This document shows positions 21,985 to 33,613 of a stretch of DNA of 64,000 nucleotides, piece by piece. Positions within the stretch are counted from its first letter, which is position 1, and every line of letters begins with the position of its first letter. Position numbers and translations under genes: made by a program. The stretch comes from Sequoia sempervirens (lineage: Eukaryota > Streptophyta > Pinopsida > Cupressales > Cupressaceae), in contig VDFB02270651.1 of NCBI GenBank assembly GCA_007258455.2, positions 705,089,360-705,153,359 on the forward strand. The letters are read 5' to 3'. Under the pieces are notes generated by a model, which was not told where the DNA came from, searched no databases, and saw only the letters and a list, made by a program, of their open reading frames with translations.

Positions 21985-23515
21985 CAATTGGGCTATGAAC
22001 CTTCGAATGGATTGAAGCCTGCCTTGGAGACCTCTCAATTGCTTTAATGTTTTTGGTGCCTCCATTTTAAGGATTTCTTTTACTTTTGTTGGATCTACCT
22101 CAATACCTTTCATTGACACTATGTATCCTAGCAACTTTCCTGATTGTACACTGAAGAGGCACTTCTTTGGGTTTAATCAAACCTTGTACTCCTCCAGCCT
22201 GTCAAAGATGGCACTTAGGGTTGCTATGTGATCCTTTCTCCTTCTAGATTTGGCTAGAATTTCATCAACATAATCTTCAATAGTCTTATGGATCATGTCA
22301 TGGAATATTAACGCCATGGCTCTTTGGTATGTTGCTCCTGCATTCTTTAAGCCAAATGGCATCATATTCCAGTAGTAAGTCCCCCATGGACAAGTGAAGG
22401 ATGTTTTGTGCTGGTCTTCTTTAGCAATCATTATCTAGTTATAACCAGAGAAACCGTCCATCAAGGAAAGCATTTCATGTCCCATCGTCATGTCTACGAT
22501 CATGTCAATATTGGGCAATGGGAAATCATCTTTCAGACATGCTTTGTTCAAGTCTCTAAAGTCTGTTCAAATTCTGATGCCTCCATTGGGTTTTGAGACA
22601 GGCACCAAGTTTGAAACCCATTCTAGTCAATCTATCGGTCGAATGAATCCTGCATCTAATAGCTTTTCTAATTCCATTTTGACTAGCAAGGTGATCTGAG
22701 GGTGCATTTTCCTGAGTTTTTGTTTAAGAAGATTTGCTTTTGGGTATACTGCTAAGTGGTGAACCACAATTTTTGGATCAAGCCTTGGCATGCTAGCATA
22801 GCTCCATGTGAAGTTTATCTGTCTCTCTCTTAGGAAGGCTGCTAGGAGCCCTTTTTCTTCTGATAGTAATTATTCTGCATAGAATATGATGTGCGGGGTT
22901 TCCTCTGTTCCTAGATTGATCGGATTGCATTTTTCTACCAAGACTGCTGATTTTTTTTTATGAGGAGCTCTAAAAGGAAGATTGAATCCCCCATCCTCGG
23001 GCGCCTCAGAGAGGCTTTCACCATTGGATGCATCCTTTCTTTTTACTTTTTTCTAGTCGGAGAGTGCCACAATTTGGTTTTCACTCAAGGACTTAGATAT
23101 TATTCTCAACTTTTCACTTTTGCGACTGAGGGATTCAATCATTTCCCCATAATAGGCATGTATATCTAGCTCAATTATGAACCATGATTTGTGATCCCCA
23201 TATGGAATGTTATCTCGTAGTCCAATGAATTCTGAGAGCACCTCATCATTTTCAAATGTATCAAGAACTGGTGGTCCTCGTTGGTCGTAGTCGATGAGTT
23301 GGGGGTATACTAGGCAGATTTCATGATTTTGATGGTTTGATTCAAAGGATAAGGTGCTAATCATGAAAAGAGTGGTATCCTCAAATAGCCTAGGTAATTT
23401 GGTCATGGGATCCTCATCATCACTACTACTACAGATATCGGTTATGTCAAATGTGAAGTTATCTATGACGTGACCTATAGATATTGGTAAGCACAGTTCA
23501 GTTGCAATTTGCTAA
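21985..23515 (-). pseudogene. Reverse transcriptase block of B, inverted
   Basis: Read on the minus strand from 23515 it gives ICSSSDDEDPMTKLPRLFED, then the spacer seen in C (VYPQLIDYDQRGPPVLDTFE), then RT: DFRDLNKA, LSLMDGFSGYN, FTCPWGTYYWNMMPFGLKNA, EDYVDEILAKSRRRKDH and LLGYIVSMKGIEVDP, ending near QSIRRFIAQLADEMQ. RT copies RNA into DNA in particles. The catalytic YVDD is YVDE here, so this copy is predicted dead. Upstream stops are also present. In its own orientation the block starts just after where the G-patch lies in C. Its neighbours (LTR and integrase) are on the plus strand, so the block was flipped. Confidence 0.85.
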
Positions 23516-23529
23516 GGAGGATTTTTTAC

Positions 23530-24581
23530 CTTTCTAAATGGAGTACATAACGATATATGTGGTTCACACTCAAGTGGAATGACCATAGCCAAGAAACTGC
23601 TGAGGATGGGTTATTATTGGCCTACAATGGAAAGAGAGGCACATGTCTATGTCAAAAGGTGTCTACAATGTCAGCAACATGGGGAAATCATCCATGCTCC
23701 AACTCAAGGACTTCATCCCATCATCACACCATGGCCCTTTTCACAGTGGGGACTCGATCTCATTGGAAAAATCATGCCCACTTCATCTAATGGCCACATG
23801 TTCATCATAACCGCCACATAGAACTTTACTAAGTGGGTGGAAGCCATACCCATGACGTATATAACTGGGAAGCAAATATCAAAGTTCATCCTAAACTATC
23901 TCATTTTCCACTACGGTGTCCCACAAGCTATTAGCTTAGATAATGGGACACCATTTAAGAATCAGGATGTCTGCAACTTATGTGAAAAGTTCAAAATCCA
24001 ACCTCACTTCTCCACCCCATATTATCCCTAAGGCAATGGCCAAACAGAAGCCACAAACAAAACCATTTTGAAAATCCTCAAGAAAAAATTTAATGATGCA
24101 TCCTACCCTCTGGGCCTACTGAACCAGTATCCACACACCCACCAACACCACTCCCTTCTCCCTAGTCTATGGATCAAAAGTAGTACTCCCCATTGAGATC
24201 GAGCTCCTTTCACTAAGAATATCACTGCAAAACCTCATCACAGATGAAGAGTACCAAGTATCAAGACTGAATGAGATGGAGCTACTAGATGAGTGACATA
24301 TAGACATTTTAAATCATTTGCGAGTCTATTAGAATAGACTCAAAAGGAGCTATAATAAGAAAATCAGAAGCAGGACTTTCCAAGTCGGAGAATTGGTACT
24401 AAAGGAGATTTAGAAGAATGTCCCAAATCCAAAAAGCAATGGAAAATTTGAACCCAATTGGTTGGGACAATTTGTCATCACAAAAAGCTATAAGTTAGGG
24501 GCATATCAATTATCAACACCCAAAGGGGAACCTCTGCAAGAGCCCATGAATAACTCTCATCTCAAAAGGTTTTATGCCTAA
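23530..24581 (+). pseudogene. Integrase of element B
   Basis: The zinc-binding N-terminus reads VHNDICGSHSSG...YYWPTMEREAH...RCLQCQ (HHCC). The catalytic core shows the three acidic positions: QWGLDLIGKI, ISLDNGTPF and NGQTEATNK. The C-terminal region reads GKFEPNWLGQFVITKSYKLG and LKRFYA then stop at 24579-24581. Integrase inserts the cDNA into the host genome. In-frame stops (for example between TAT and NFTKWVEA, and before GNGQTE) and frame changes around 24100 make it non-functional. The sequence directly upstream is the flipped RT block, so the polyprotein is split. Confidence 0.85.
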
Positions 24582-25070
24582 ATCTTTCAAGGTATAGAAC
24601 CAAAAAAATCAAAAAAATCAGAAAATGTCCTAAATAAATGGTTACCTTGGTGAAAACCTAGCAAATAGGCATCTTGGTGACAACAAAAAAAGCAAAAAAT
24701 CCAAAAATCCAAAAAAAAATTAGAAAAAAGATTTAAAATAGTAAAAAGAAAAATCGTCCTCTAGTTGAAACCACTTCGGTGGCACTTTGGACAAGTACCT
24801 TGGTGAAAACCTAGCAAACAAGCGCCTTGTGTAAATAATTACTTTCCATCCACTAGGATCTTCACAACATGTTTTGCATCATCCATCCATCATGTTTCCA
24901 TCATCCATCGCATTCCATCACACATGCACCTGTAGTTGCATCATAGCTTGGTCCTATTTTCGTATCATGATCCCTCCTATTACTACTTGGCCCATTCCCA
25001 AGGTCAATTTGTCCTGCATTTATCAGAGTAGTCTATTACATCACACTGGGGGCATGTTATCATCGGATTG
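24582..25070 (+). other. 3' non-coding region after integrase
   Basis: 'accttggtgaaaacctagca' occurs at 24643 and again at 24801, a sequence type common downstream of integrase in Tat-like elements. Otherwise A-rich and without coding content. Confidence 0.45.
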
Positions 25071-25660
25071 GATTTGTGTATATCCTTAAAGTCCTAAAAT
25101 CATAAAATCCAAAAACATCAAAAATCAAAAAATCCAAAACACATTGAAAAATTAGAAAATCCAAAAACATCGAAAAAATCACCAAAAATCCAAAAAAAAT
25201 CAAAAGATATCAAAAAATCCAAAAAATAGGTCAAAAATTCAGTCAAAAATTTAGTCAAAAAGTCAAAAACAAAGTCGTCTTATCGAACTATGGGTCTCTA
25301 AGCCTTGAACATAGGCAAGGTTGATCTTTGATCATCCCCCGAGACACTTAGGTCAGTCCTTTAGGAGTTTGTCTTAATAAACTGACATTACATCATGTAT
25401 ATCTTCATCTGTAAATTGGTCAAGTTGTCAGTCAAGCTACGTGGTCTCTGTGTGTATAATGTAGGCAAGGCTAATCTGTTGATCAACCCCCAAGGCCCCT
25501 AGAATAGGTCTTTAGGGTAGTCTCATGGTCAAAATCTCATAAAACCCCAAAACATTGGAAAATTGGAAAATCAAAACACTTGAAAAATCTCAAAAATACC
25601 AAAAAATAGCCTCAAAACATTGCAAAACTCTAAAAACATCCAAATATTTGAAAAAATCCA
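25071..25660 (+). repeat. A-rich degenerate short repeat
   Basis: Irregular units of the type 'aaaatccaaaaacatc' repeat many times (25090-25270 and 25540-25650), separated by a duplicated 'gtaggcaagg'-containing block (25300 and 25465). No gene. Confidence 0.6.
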
Positions 25661-26590
25661 TCTGTCTCATCTTGCTTACACCCACAATAGCACCACTCAT
25701 AATAAACGATCGTCATCCTCAAACTTTGGTAAGACAATTGGAAACAAGTCTAGCAGGTTAAAAGTGAAAACTCAAAACATCAAGTCTTGGGTCTAAGTCA
25801 ATATGTAAACAAGTTGGTCAACTCTTTGTGTCGATAACCTATCATCCAATTGGTCCCATATCAACCATTTGAAAGAACACTTTGGATAAAATAAAATGAC
25901 ATTCCGCCATGCACTAACATGTCCTAGGATGTATCCTTCCTACAATGGGCATTATCTTTTGGCAATAGTTTCATTCCATGTCCTTAAAAACATATCCCCT
26001 TTTGGTTAGTGGTATTGAAGAACATCATCTTGTTTGTTTACTTTATCTTTATCTTTTGACTTATCTTATTGTGCTCATTCCAAGGACCTCTCTTGATGAT
26101 ATCTGAATAGAGGATTTAGAGAAATAGGAATGGGGCAACGATCATTTTCCTTTTTGTTTGTTGCGCTTGTTGGACGTTCTTGTAATATAACCTTGACAAA
26201 TACTTGCTTTGATAGGTATGTAGGGAGGATGTTTTGGACAGCTTGTTGACTATTGCATTGATAGGTTATACCTTTTTTTGTTTTGGTCTGAGGTGTTTAA
26301 AACTTCTAAAGTGCATCCTAGCAAGGTTTATGTATGTCAGGTGTGAACAAGGATACTCCTATCTGATTGTCAAGTCAAAATCAATCACACTGGGTACAAC
26401 GCCATCTTGGTTTTCTATACCTTGATGCATCGTACCACGTGTGTTATCAAACATAAGAAAATTGGCCTTTTGAAAATCCCAACTCCTTGGCAAGTAGTCA
26501 TCATCATTTGCATATTCATCATCTTGTGTCTTGTTGAAATGACTTCTTCTCTTTCATCCCTTCTTTCTCATCACGCTAACAAGGTACTAT
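25661..26590. other. No gene seen
   Basis: Internal region of element B. Short open frames (26234-26425, 26407-26592) have no recognisable motif. Confidence 0.4.
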
Positions 26591-27780
26591 GACAGTTAAT
26601 CATCATCATTATCATCAGCATCGTCATCAATCCTACATCCACAAATCATTAGCATATTGCATAAATGTATCATATAGGAAACATATGCATTTCATTTCCA
26701 TCATCATATAAACATGTTATTATAAGCATTTTCCATAAATAAGCACATCCATTTTTTATCACATTGCATCCACTTTTTTTCATCACATCACATAAATCAT
26801 TGCACAATAAATCATTGCATAAACATTTCATAATCATTTCATATTACCACCTACTGCATAATCATACATAATAGGTACAAGAGAATTATAGATAATCCAT
26901 TGCATATTCACATCACATAAACATCATAAAGTCATCTTCCACATTACGTTCATTTTGCATTAAACATCATCATACCACTTTGCATTAACATATCATTTCA
27001 TATATTACATCACATCACATTAAATTCATCACATGCATTATATTATCATTTAGCATGTTTAGGATAATATATTTGTTATTCTAAGCATCTTAAAACCATC
27101 TCATTTACATCATCAATACACATCATATAAAACACGACCATTGCATTTACATTGCATTATATCGTCCATTAGTCATCCATATCAACACCTCATAAATAAC
27201 ATTGCAATCATTTTTTACATCTCATTGCATAAATCATTCCATACCATTATAAGCATAAATACGAACATAAAAAATCCATTACATGCAAAGTGTACATCCA
27301 TCCATAATCATTTTATAAGCATGGTTCACATATCATTTCACGTATACACCATAGATCATCTCCATATCATTTTGCATATTACATTTTATATCACACATCA
27401 TATCATTTGCATCAACATACATAGATCATCATATAAATCATCATCCATTCATATTACATATCATATAAATCCATCTACATATCATGAATAAACAACATAA
27501 TATAAGATCTATTCATAATGCATACGCCATCAGAAAGAAATGCATCCATATATACATCACATCACACCATAACATCATTGCATAGCATATAGAAATAGAA
27601 CCATCCATAAATGCATAAATAAATGATACACATCACATCATATCAAAATCATTATCTCATATATATCATCATCAGGTAATTGTCATAGTACAAAATAATC
27701 GGATCACTGTACATGTATGTCAATAAGTACAAAAAGGCGCATCGAGCTATCAAAAATGAGCCCATATGGCACGAAAAGTT
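26591..27780. repeat. CAT/ATCAT-rich low-complexity region
   Basis: About 1.2 kb dominated by CATCAT, ATCATTT and CATATCAT words. The His/Ile-rich frame at 27141-27491 is a composition artefact. It mirrors 19211-19880 of element A. Confidence 0.65.
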
Positions 27781-27789
27781 TCATCTCGA

Positions 27790-29985
27790 TCAAAGAAAGG
27801 TCTACCCATCATGTTTGATGCCCTCGCCCCTATCACCATGACCCTTTATGGGTCTATGGCTGGTCTTCTGTGAGTAATCTGGGGCCCACTCTGCTTTAGG
27901 CACGGTCTGATGATAGTGCATGCAGTAATAATCCACCTCCCAGACGACCTCCTTGTAAGACCGAAGGGACACTATGCTCTGAGAGGAGGAGGCTGCCATG
28001 CTCTCTAACTAATTTCTTTGGCCCATCTCTACGGCCACTTGTAGCTCTGCGACCTGCCTCTACAAAACGACCTGATCTCTCTCAACCCCTTGCCTGGTCT
28101 CTCTCAACCCTGGCCTGATCTCTCTCCACTATGAAGGTCTGAACCTGATCCCTATCGCTTAGGTCCTGCAAAAAGCCAGACAAATCCCACAACCTGTGCT
28201 CTCGAGAGTAGAGCTCCCTCGCCGCGTCGTGCATCCAAGAAGGTCACCATGTTATTTTTTTGAAAAAATTCCTTGTCAGACATTCAAAACATTTCTCCAG
28301 TGGTGCAACCCATGATGGCGTCACAATTTGATTTCTAATCAAACTCTAACGCTAGGGCTTCAAAGAGAAAAATCATGCTGCCACAATGCACTTTAGTGGC
28401 ACACTTTGAGAAAATCCCAGAAAATCTCTAACTGATTTCTTCGGCCCATCTCTACGACCGCTTGTAGCTCTGCGGCCTGCCTCTGTAAAATGGCCTGATC
28501 TCTCTCAGCCCTGCCTGGTCTATCTTGACCCTAGCCTAATCTCTCTCCCCTGTCAAGGTCTGAACCTGACCCTAAAACTATGCAATTAGTGCGTCTCTAG
28601 GATCCGGCTGCCCTACTGGCTGTGCTTGTGCAGGCTGTACGTGAGGCTGATCCTCACACTCAGCTCGTGGCAATGCACCTACCTGCTCCTGCTGCTAGTC
28701 CTACATCTGAACATCAGCCTGACCTGGCTGAGGTGGAACCCTGACTGACTGATCCTACCGTGCACCATCTCTCTATCCTCATCCTCCCCCTCTACCCCTC
28801 GTCCTACATCGAGTAGGGACTGCTCCTAGAAATGTCAACTGTAGGGGAGGTCAGAACTAGACTCTGTATGCCTGTGTAACGCTTGGATCCATAGGCCCCT
28901 AATCGTAAATCCATGGCTGAGCCACCGACTATCTAAAGTTGTCAATGGCCTCGAAGGCAGGAATGTATCAACCTCATGAAGTCTGTAACATAGTGCGGGA
29001 AAATATGGCCACATAATCATCGTTTGGCCGGTCCTATGGCTCACCGAATTGGCGTTTAACACGCCTGGGCAAGTATCTCTCCACCATGGTATGCTCCCAC
29101 CCCTGCATAAATCGATCCTGACGGGCAAAGATAATATGCTCTACATCGTCATCCCATCTGGGCCGACCAAGGTATGGGCGCCATGTAAAAGCCTGCATCT
29201 CATCTAGGACTCTCCTCTAGTAGGGAATCATGTGTTCCCCCATGTGTGTGAAGGACACACCACCTCTGTAATGCCACACAAGGGGATCATTAGGCCCCAT
29301 CGGTACTGCAATGACTCATGACTGAAGAACAATGATGTGCTCCCATGCCCATACATGGAGGAGTGTAACACCTACCCCAAGTGCTCTACCATTGAGGTAG
29401 ATGTACTCGTGTAAATATTTGTAGAGTGAAGCAAGAATAACAGGCCCCCACGCAAAATGAACTGGTCTGTCATGCATCACCATGCGCTCCCAGTAGAGTC
29501 CCCAACCAGGACTGAAGTACTGGCCTCGCCGATCTGAGGCAACAAAGCCTGAAATAATAGCCACAACAACCAAGTGGAAGGGAGAGGCCAAAACCCTATG
29601 ATGCTCAAGCTCAATCTGACCCTCACAATAGATAACATCCTCTGTAGTGAGGACTATGTGACAAGTGTCCCGCTTGACATCTATATCAAAAATAACGCGT
29701 CGAAAATGAATCAGAAATCTTAGGATGCACCATACATCCTCTAGGGTGATGGTGGCCTTGTCAGTGGGAAGGTGGAAAGATGAGGTCTCACTGTGCCATC
29801 TCTTGGAAAGCGTTGGCATCATCCCAAGATGGATACGCACAGGCGCTACGTATGCAATGTGCCATAGCCCCATGTCCTGTAATTGATCCTGCTCTCTATC
29901 ACTAAGATCTCGCAAGTAACCGAAGAGCTCTTGAAACCTGTGCTCTCAGGAATAGAGCTCCCTCACTATAACCTGCATCAGGAAG
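27790..29985 (-). pseudogene. PMD protein, antisense in element B, internally duplicated
   Basis: The 29915-29316 frame reads RDLSDREQDQLQDMGLWHIA, the PMD core RWHSETSSFHLPTDKATITL, then LVVVAIISGFVASDRRGQYF and VHFAWGPVILASLYKYLHEY. Downstream, decayed sequence follows the same path as the copy in A, to a Gln-rich and helix-rich region and a C-terminal block (DYYCMHYHQTVPKAEWAPDY). Stops and frame changes break it. Around 28165-28420 a second copy of the gene's own upstream region and first codons is inserted, and the helix region then occurs twice (28423-28570 and 28003-28155): a tandem duplication with the middle of one copy deleted. It is antisense to the LTRs, as in A. Confidence 0.8.
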
Positions 29986-30223
29986 GGTCAACATGTTAGA
30001 AATTTTGAAAAATTTCATGTCGAGTGTCCAAGAAATCACTCCAGCGTTGCTATCTGTGAAGGCATCGCAGTTTGAATTTTTTTCAAACTGCGACGTCGGG
30101 GCACAAAATTCTGAAAGTGCACCGCTGCGGTGCACTTTTTTGTCGAGTGGCGTAGTTTGAGAAGATTCCTATTTGATTTAGCACTGCCACATCGCACTTT
30201 AAAAATGACCCTGCGGGCCATGT
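29986..30223 (-). promoter_or_regulatory. PMD upstream region with strong hairpins
   Basis: Holds an 11-bp perfect stem (CGCAGTTTGAA...TTCAAACTGCG, 30066-30092) and the palindrome GTGCACCGCTGCGGTGCAC (30117-30135). Related but diverged motifs lie upstream of the PMD gene in A (17140-17410). A promoter or structured-leader role is inferred. Confidence 0.4.
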
Positions 30224-31510
30224 GTAGACACGTAAAATATACCGATTGACATTGTGCATCTGATCCTGACCTACTAACACCATTTCATCCTGAATCATCC
30301 CTCGGTCTAACCATTTAATCAAATCTCCTTATCTGATTAAATTCATCAATATTCCTCTCTTAATTAAATAAATCATCTTATCTAATTAAGTCACTCTTTT
30401 TTGTTAATTAAATCAATCCATCTGATCTAATTATCCCTATTTAATTAAATAATTAATTTTATTTGATTAAATCTCTAAAGCCTATCCATTAAATTAAATA
30501 AATTAAAACATTATTTAATTTGATCTAACACCATCTCTTTCAATTAAATAAATCAAAATCCTTATTTAATTAATCTCTTGTCATATTCCTCTCTTATTTG
30601 ATTTAAGTAAATCTATAAATTTGAGTCAAATAGGTCACATCATCTAACCTCTCATTAAATTAATTAACCCATGATTAATTTAATATAATTTCATGTCACA
30701 TCCTCTAGATTATGCAAGTTGCACATGAAAATAGATTTAATTCATTTATTAAATCTATATTTTCCTCACAAGGCATCTTTTGGAATATTCCCTTAATTTG
30801 AATTCAAAAATTTCAAGTCAACATGTACATCCAACAAGGCAATAACTTCATCTTACATGTCCTTTTCCTTGAGCCAAGTGGCATTTATTTCATTTTCCAT
30901 TCCCTCTTACAAGTCATTTCAACAAATTTAAAATTCAAAAATAAGCATTTATTGGCACAATCCTCAAAACTTGCACATCCTCCATCCACTCATAGGTTGA
31001 CAAGTGGCATCTTGCCATTGGATGAATGGTAGTTCCACATTGCTCTATTTTGGACATTCATCCATCTTGGAATTCTATAAATAAAGAGCTCATATCCTCA
31101 TTTTATTATCCATAATTATGCAAAGTTATTATGCTAAAAGATTTAGCCATTTTCATCCATCACCATTGAGTTCTTAGCTAGGTTTTTGCAGATTTTTGGC
31201 TTGGAGCCTTCATCCTTCATCAACAAAGTGGATCAATCATCATCAACATATCAAGCTTGCATCTTAGGAATTGGGAAAGGGCCAATTTTCACATCAAATT
31301 GGCACCAATTCCCCCATGGGATCATATGTTTTCTATTTCAATTAGGATTGAATCTATATTTTCTTGTTTCATTGTGTTTTTCATTGTTTTTTTTTCCTAA
31401 TTTGAGTTTTGTAAATGGATTTCATGGGGAATCCTTGTTTTAGCTTACAATCTCTTGTTTAACTTGTTTATTCTTGTTGTTTTGCAGGTACTAGGATTGG
31501 GGTTCACACA
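30224..31510 (+). repeat. LTR shared by elements B (3') and C (5')
   Basis: Begins TGTAGACACGTAAAATATAC and ends GGGGTTCACACA. TATAAATA at 31076-31083 is followed by 'aagagctcatatcc'. The U3 (30300-30700) is packed with TTAATTAA/TTAAATAA boxes. A primer-site-like sequence follows at once, so it acts as the 5' LTR of C, while B's PMD gene precedes it as expected for B's 3' LTR. A purine tract is not seen before it. Confidence 0.85.
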
Positions 31511-31530
31511 TTTGACGCTAGAAGGAGGGC
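31511..31530 (+). promoter_or_regulatory. Primer-binding-site-like sequence of C
   Basis: TTTGACGCTAGAAGGAGGGC directly follows the LTR. A related site, TTTTGGCACTAGAAGGATGG, follows the LTR end on the minus strand near 20130. The tRNA is not assigned. Confidence 0.55.
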
Positions 31531-32961
31531 TACATCTCATCTTCAATCACATTTTCCTAAAATTTCTGCATTTTTGCTTATACACAGAAAATTCCAACGT
31601 TGAGAGCTCAGTTTCACTTTTTTGGCACCGCTGACTCTTCAGCGTCATTATATAGCATCGTGGGAAACTCAGAGTACGACGCTGGACTCTTCCCACCTAA
31701 AAAATTTGAATTCTAAACTCCACTGCTTGACTATTTGACTCGCAAGAATTTTCAAAAAACCAAACTGTGACGCTGGGAAAATCTGCGACGCTGTTGAGCT
31801 CACTGCCCTGACATAGAGCGGCATTGATTGGTAAGCGGCGCTGTGAGAGCACCACTGAGAAATAAAACTCTGACACAGTCATGGGTTATGCTGCTGGCAG
31901 GGAGTAAAAAGTGGAAATGAAATTTTAGCGCGTTCTTTTTTATTAATGATCAATTTGTCTTCTATTTTCTGCTTTTTAATCTTTGTATTTTCCATAATCT
32001 GACTGGTTTTTCTCCCTTGTAGGTTGGAAATCGAAAACGAAAAAAGGAGAAGCATGATGGTGATATTTCATCAAATCAAAGTGTTTTTAAACACTTTAGT
32101 GTTTGTTTAACACTTTTTAAGAAATTGTTATCACTTCTTTCTTAGGACACTAATTTCATTTGGGTTTAAAAAGAATCTTTTCATTTCTTGCAAAAGGCTA
32201 AAATGAACATTAGGATCACAACATACTAGAGTTTGTTTCTTTGGTTAAAAAATTGAACAAAATGTCAATCACATTTGATTTGGTGCTCTAAAATGAATTC
32301 ATTATTGCTTTGAGGGAACTAAAATGAACATGTGCAACTTTGTTTTTGTGAAGGCTTACTCAAACTAAATTCATTGAAAAGGGACGTATGCGCTTCTCTC
32401 GCACTTTATAGCGATCTTGAGAATCAAAAGGCCTTTTTCATGACTTTAGGGTGAGACAAAGCAATCACCTCCACACTTCGTTTTGGGTTTAAAAATTGAA
32501 CAAAATCTTGTGCGAGTGTGAGTAGGGGCATTATTGCGTACATTCTCTTTCTTTGTTGCCAACAAAGATTGATCGAGTTACGAATATTGTTTTTACTTGT
32601 TTTTGTTTATCCTAGAGGCCCTGCCTTGGGGAAAAAGTACTCACCCAAAGGAACGACTCAACCGGTAACACTCTGAACCTGATAGTATTTCCATCCGGGA
32701 TATAAATGTGAATATTGGAAGAAATTCCAATATCACGCGTTGATTCCAACAAGATGGATCCAAAAGGGGACTCTTGTCGTATGGGTCAATCTCCACGAAT
32801 GGAAAGTCCTTATTAAAACCCATGTTCTAGAATTTTCCAAAATCCTTAATCTATTTGTTGGTGCAAGAATGGTCATTTTGAAGCCACCCCACACTTTTAC
32901 GATCTTTTAGTAGAAATGGAAAGCATGCCATGGGAGTTTCATGGGTGTTGATGCTTGGCTG

Positions 32962-33613
32962 CCCTGATTGACGTTAATGAGCCATGGAGGGGAGCCAGTG
33001 GGGTCAAGCATCTAACCATTCACTAAAGATAAGCGTAGTTGGACTTGTCCAAGTGGGAATCCAACAAATATTGTCTTACACATCCATAGGTTTGTACTTA
33101 TTCTTGGGTTACAAAATTCTTTGCTTGTATGAAAACATCTTGAAAACAAACACTTAACATCGTCATCCAAATTTTAAACCCTTTAGGAGACAAATACAAT
33201 TGACTAAATCCATATGTTATTGCTTTCCCTTGGGATTCATGTCCTTAGAGGTTTCTAAACATGGAGGGGAGCCAGCGGGGTCAAGCATCTAACCATTGAC
33301 ATTAGATTCATGCCCTGATTGATGTTAATGAGCCATGGAGGGGAGCCAGTGGGGTCAAGCATCTAACCATTTGCTAAAGATAAGCATAGTTGGACTTGTC
33401 CAAGTGGGAATCCAACAAATATTTTCTTACACATCCATAGGTTTGTACTTATTCTTAGGTTACAAAATTCTTTGCTTGTATGAAAACATCTTGAAAACAA
33501 ACACTTAACATCGTCATCCAAATTTTAAACCCTTTAGGAGACAAATACAATTGACTCAATCCATATGTTATTGCTTTCCCTTGGGATTCATGTCCTTAGA
33601 GGTTTCTAAACAT
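32962..33613 (+). repeat. Tandem duplication in leader of C, period 351 bp
   Basis: 'ccctgattga' starts at 32962 and 33313. The two copies differ at only a handful of bases over about 280 bp by eye. A short third piece ('catggaggggagccag') lies at about 33259. Confidence 0.85.

Larger units (their letters stand above)
20700..31510 (+). mobile_element. LTR retrotransposon B (Tat-like Ty3/gypsy), rearranged
   Basis: Plus-oriented: 5' LTR (20700-21965), a pol block in inverted orientation (21985-23515), integrase (23530-24581), a long non-coding 3' region, an antisense PMD gene (27790-29985) and a 3' LTR (30224-31510). Gag, protease, G-patch and most of RNase H are missing. The 3' LTR also serves as the 5' LTR of element C. 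Confidence 0.7.

Noticed and set aside
22490..22699. Plus-strand frames across 21.8-22.7 kb
   Set aside because: Shadows of the inverted RT block, which reads correctly on the minus strand.
27141..27491. 116-codon plus-strand frame, His/Ile rich
   Set aside because: Pure translation of the CAT-rich low-complexity region; no start context, domain or counterpart in element A.
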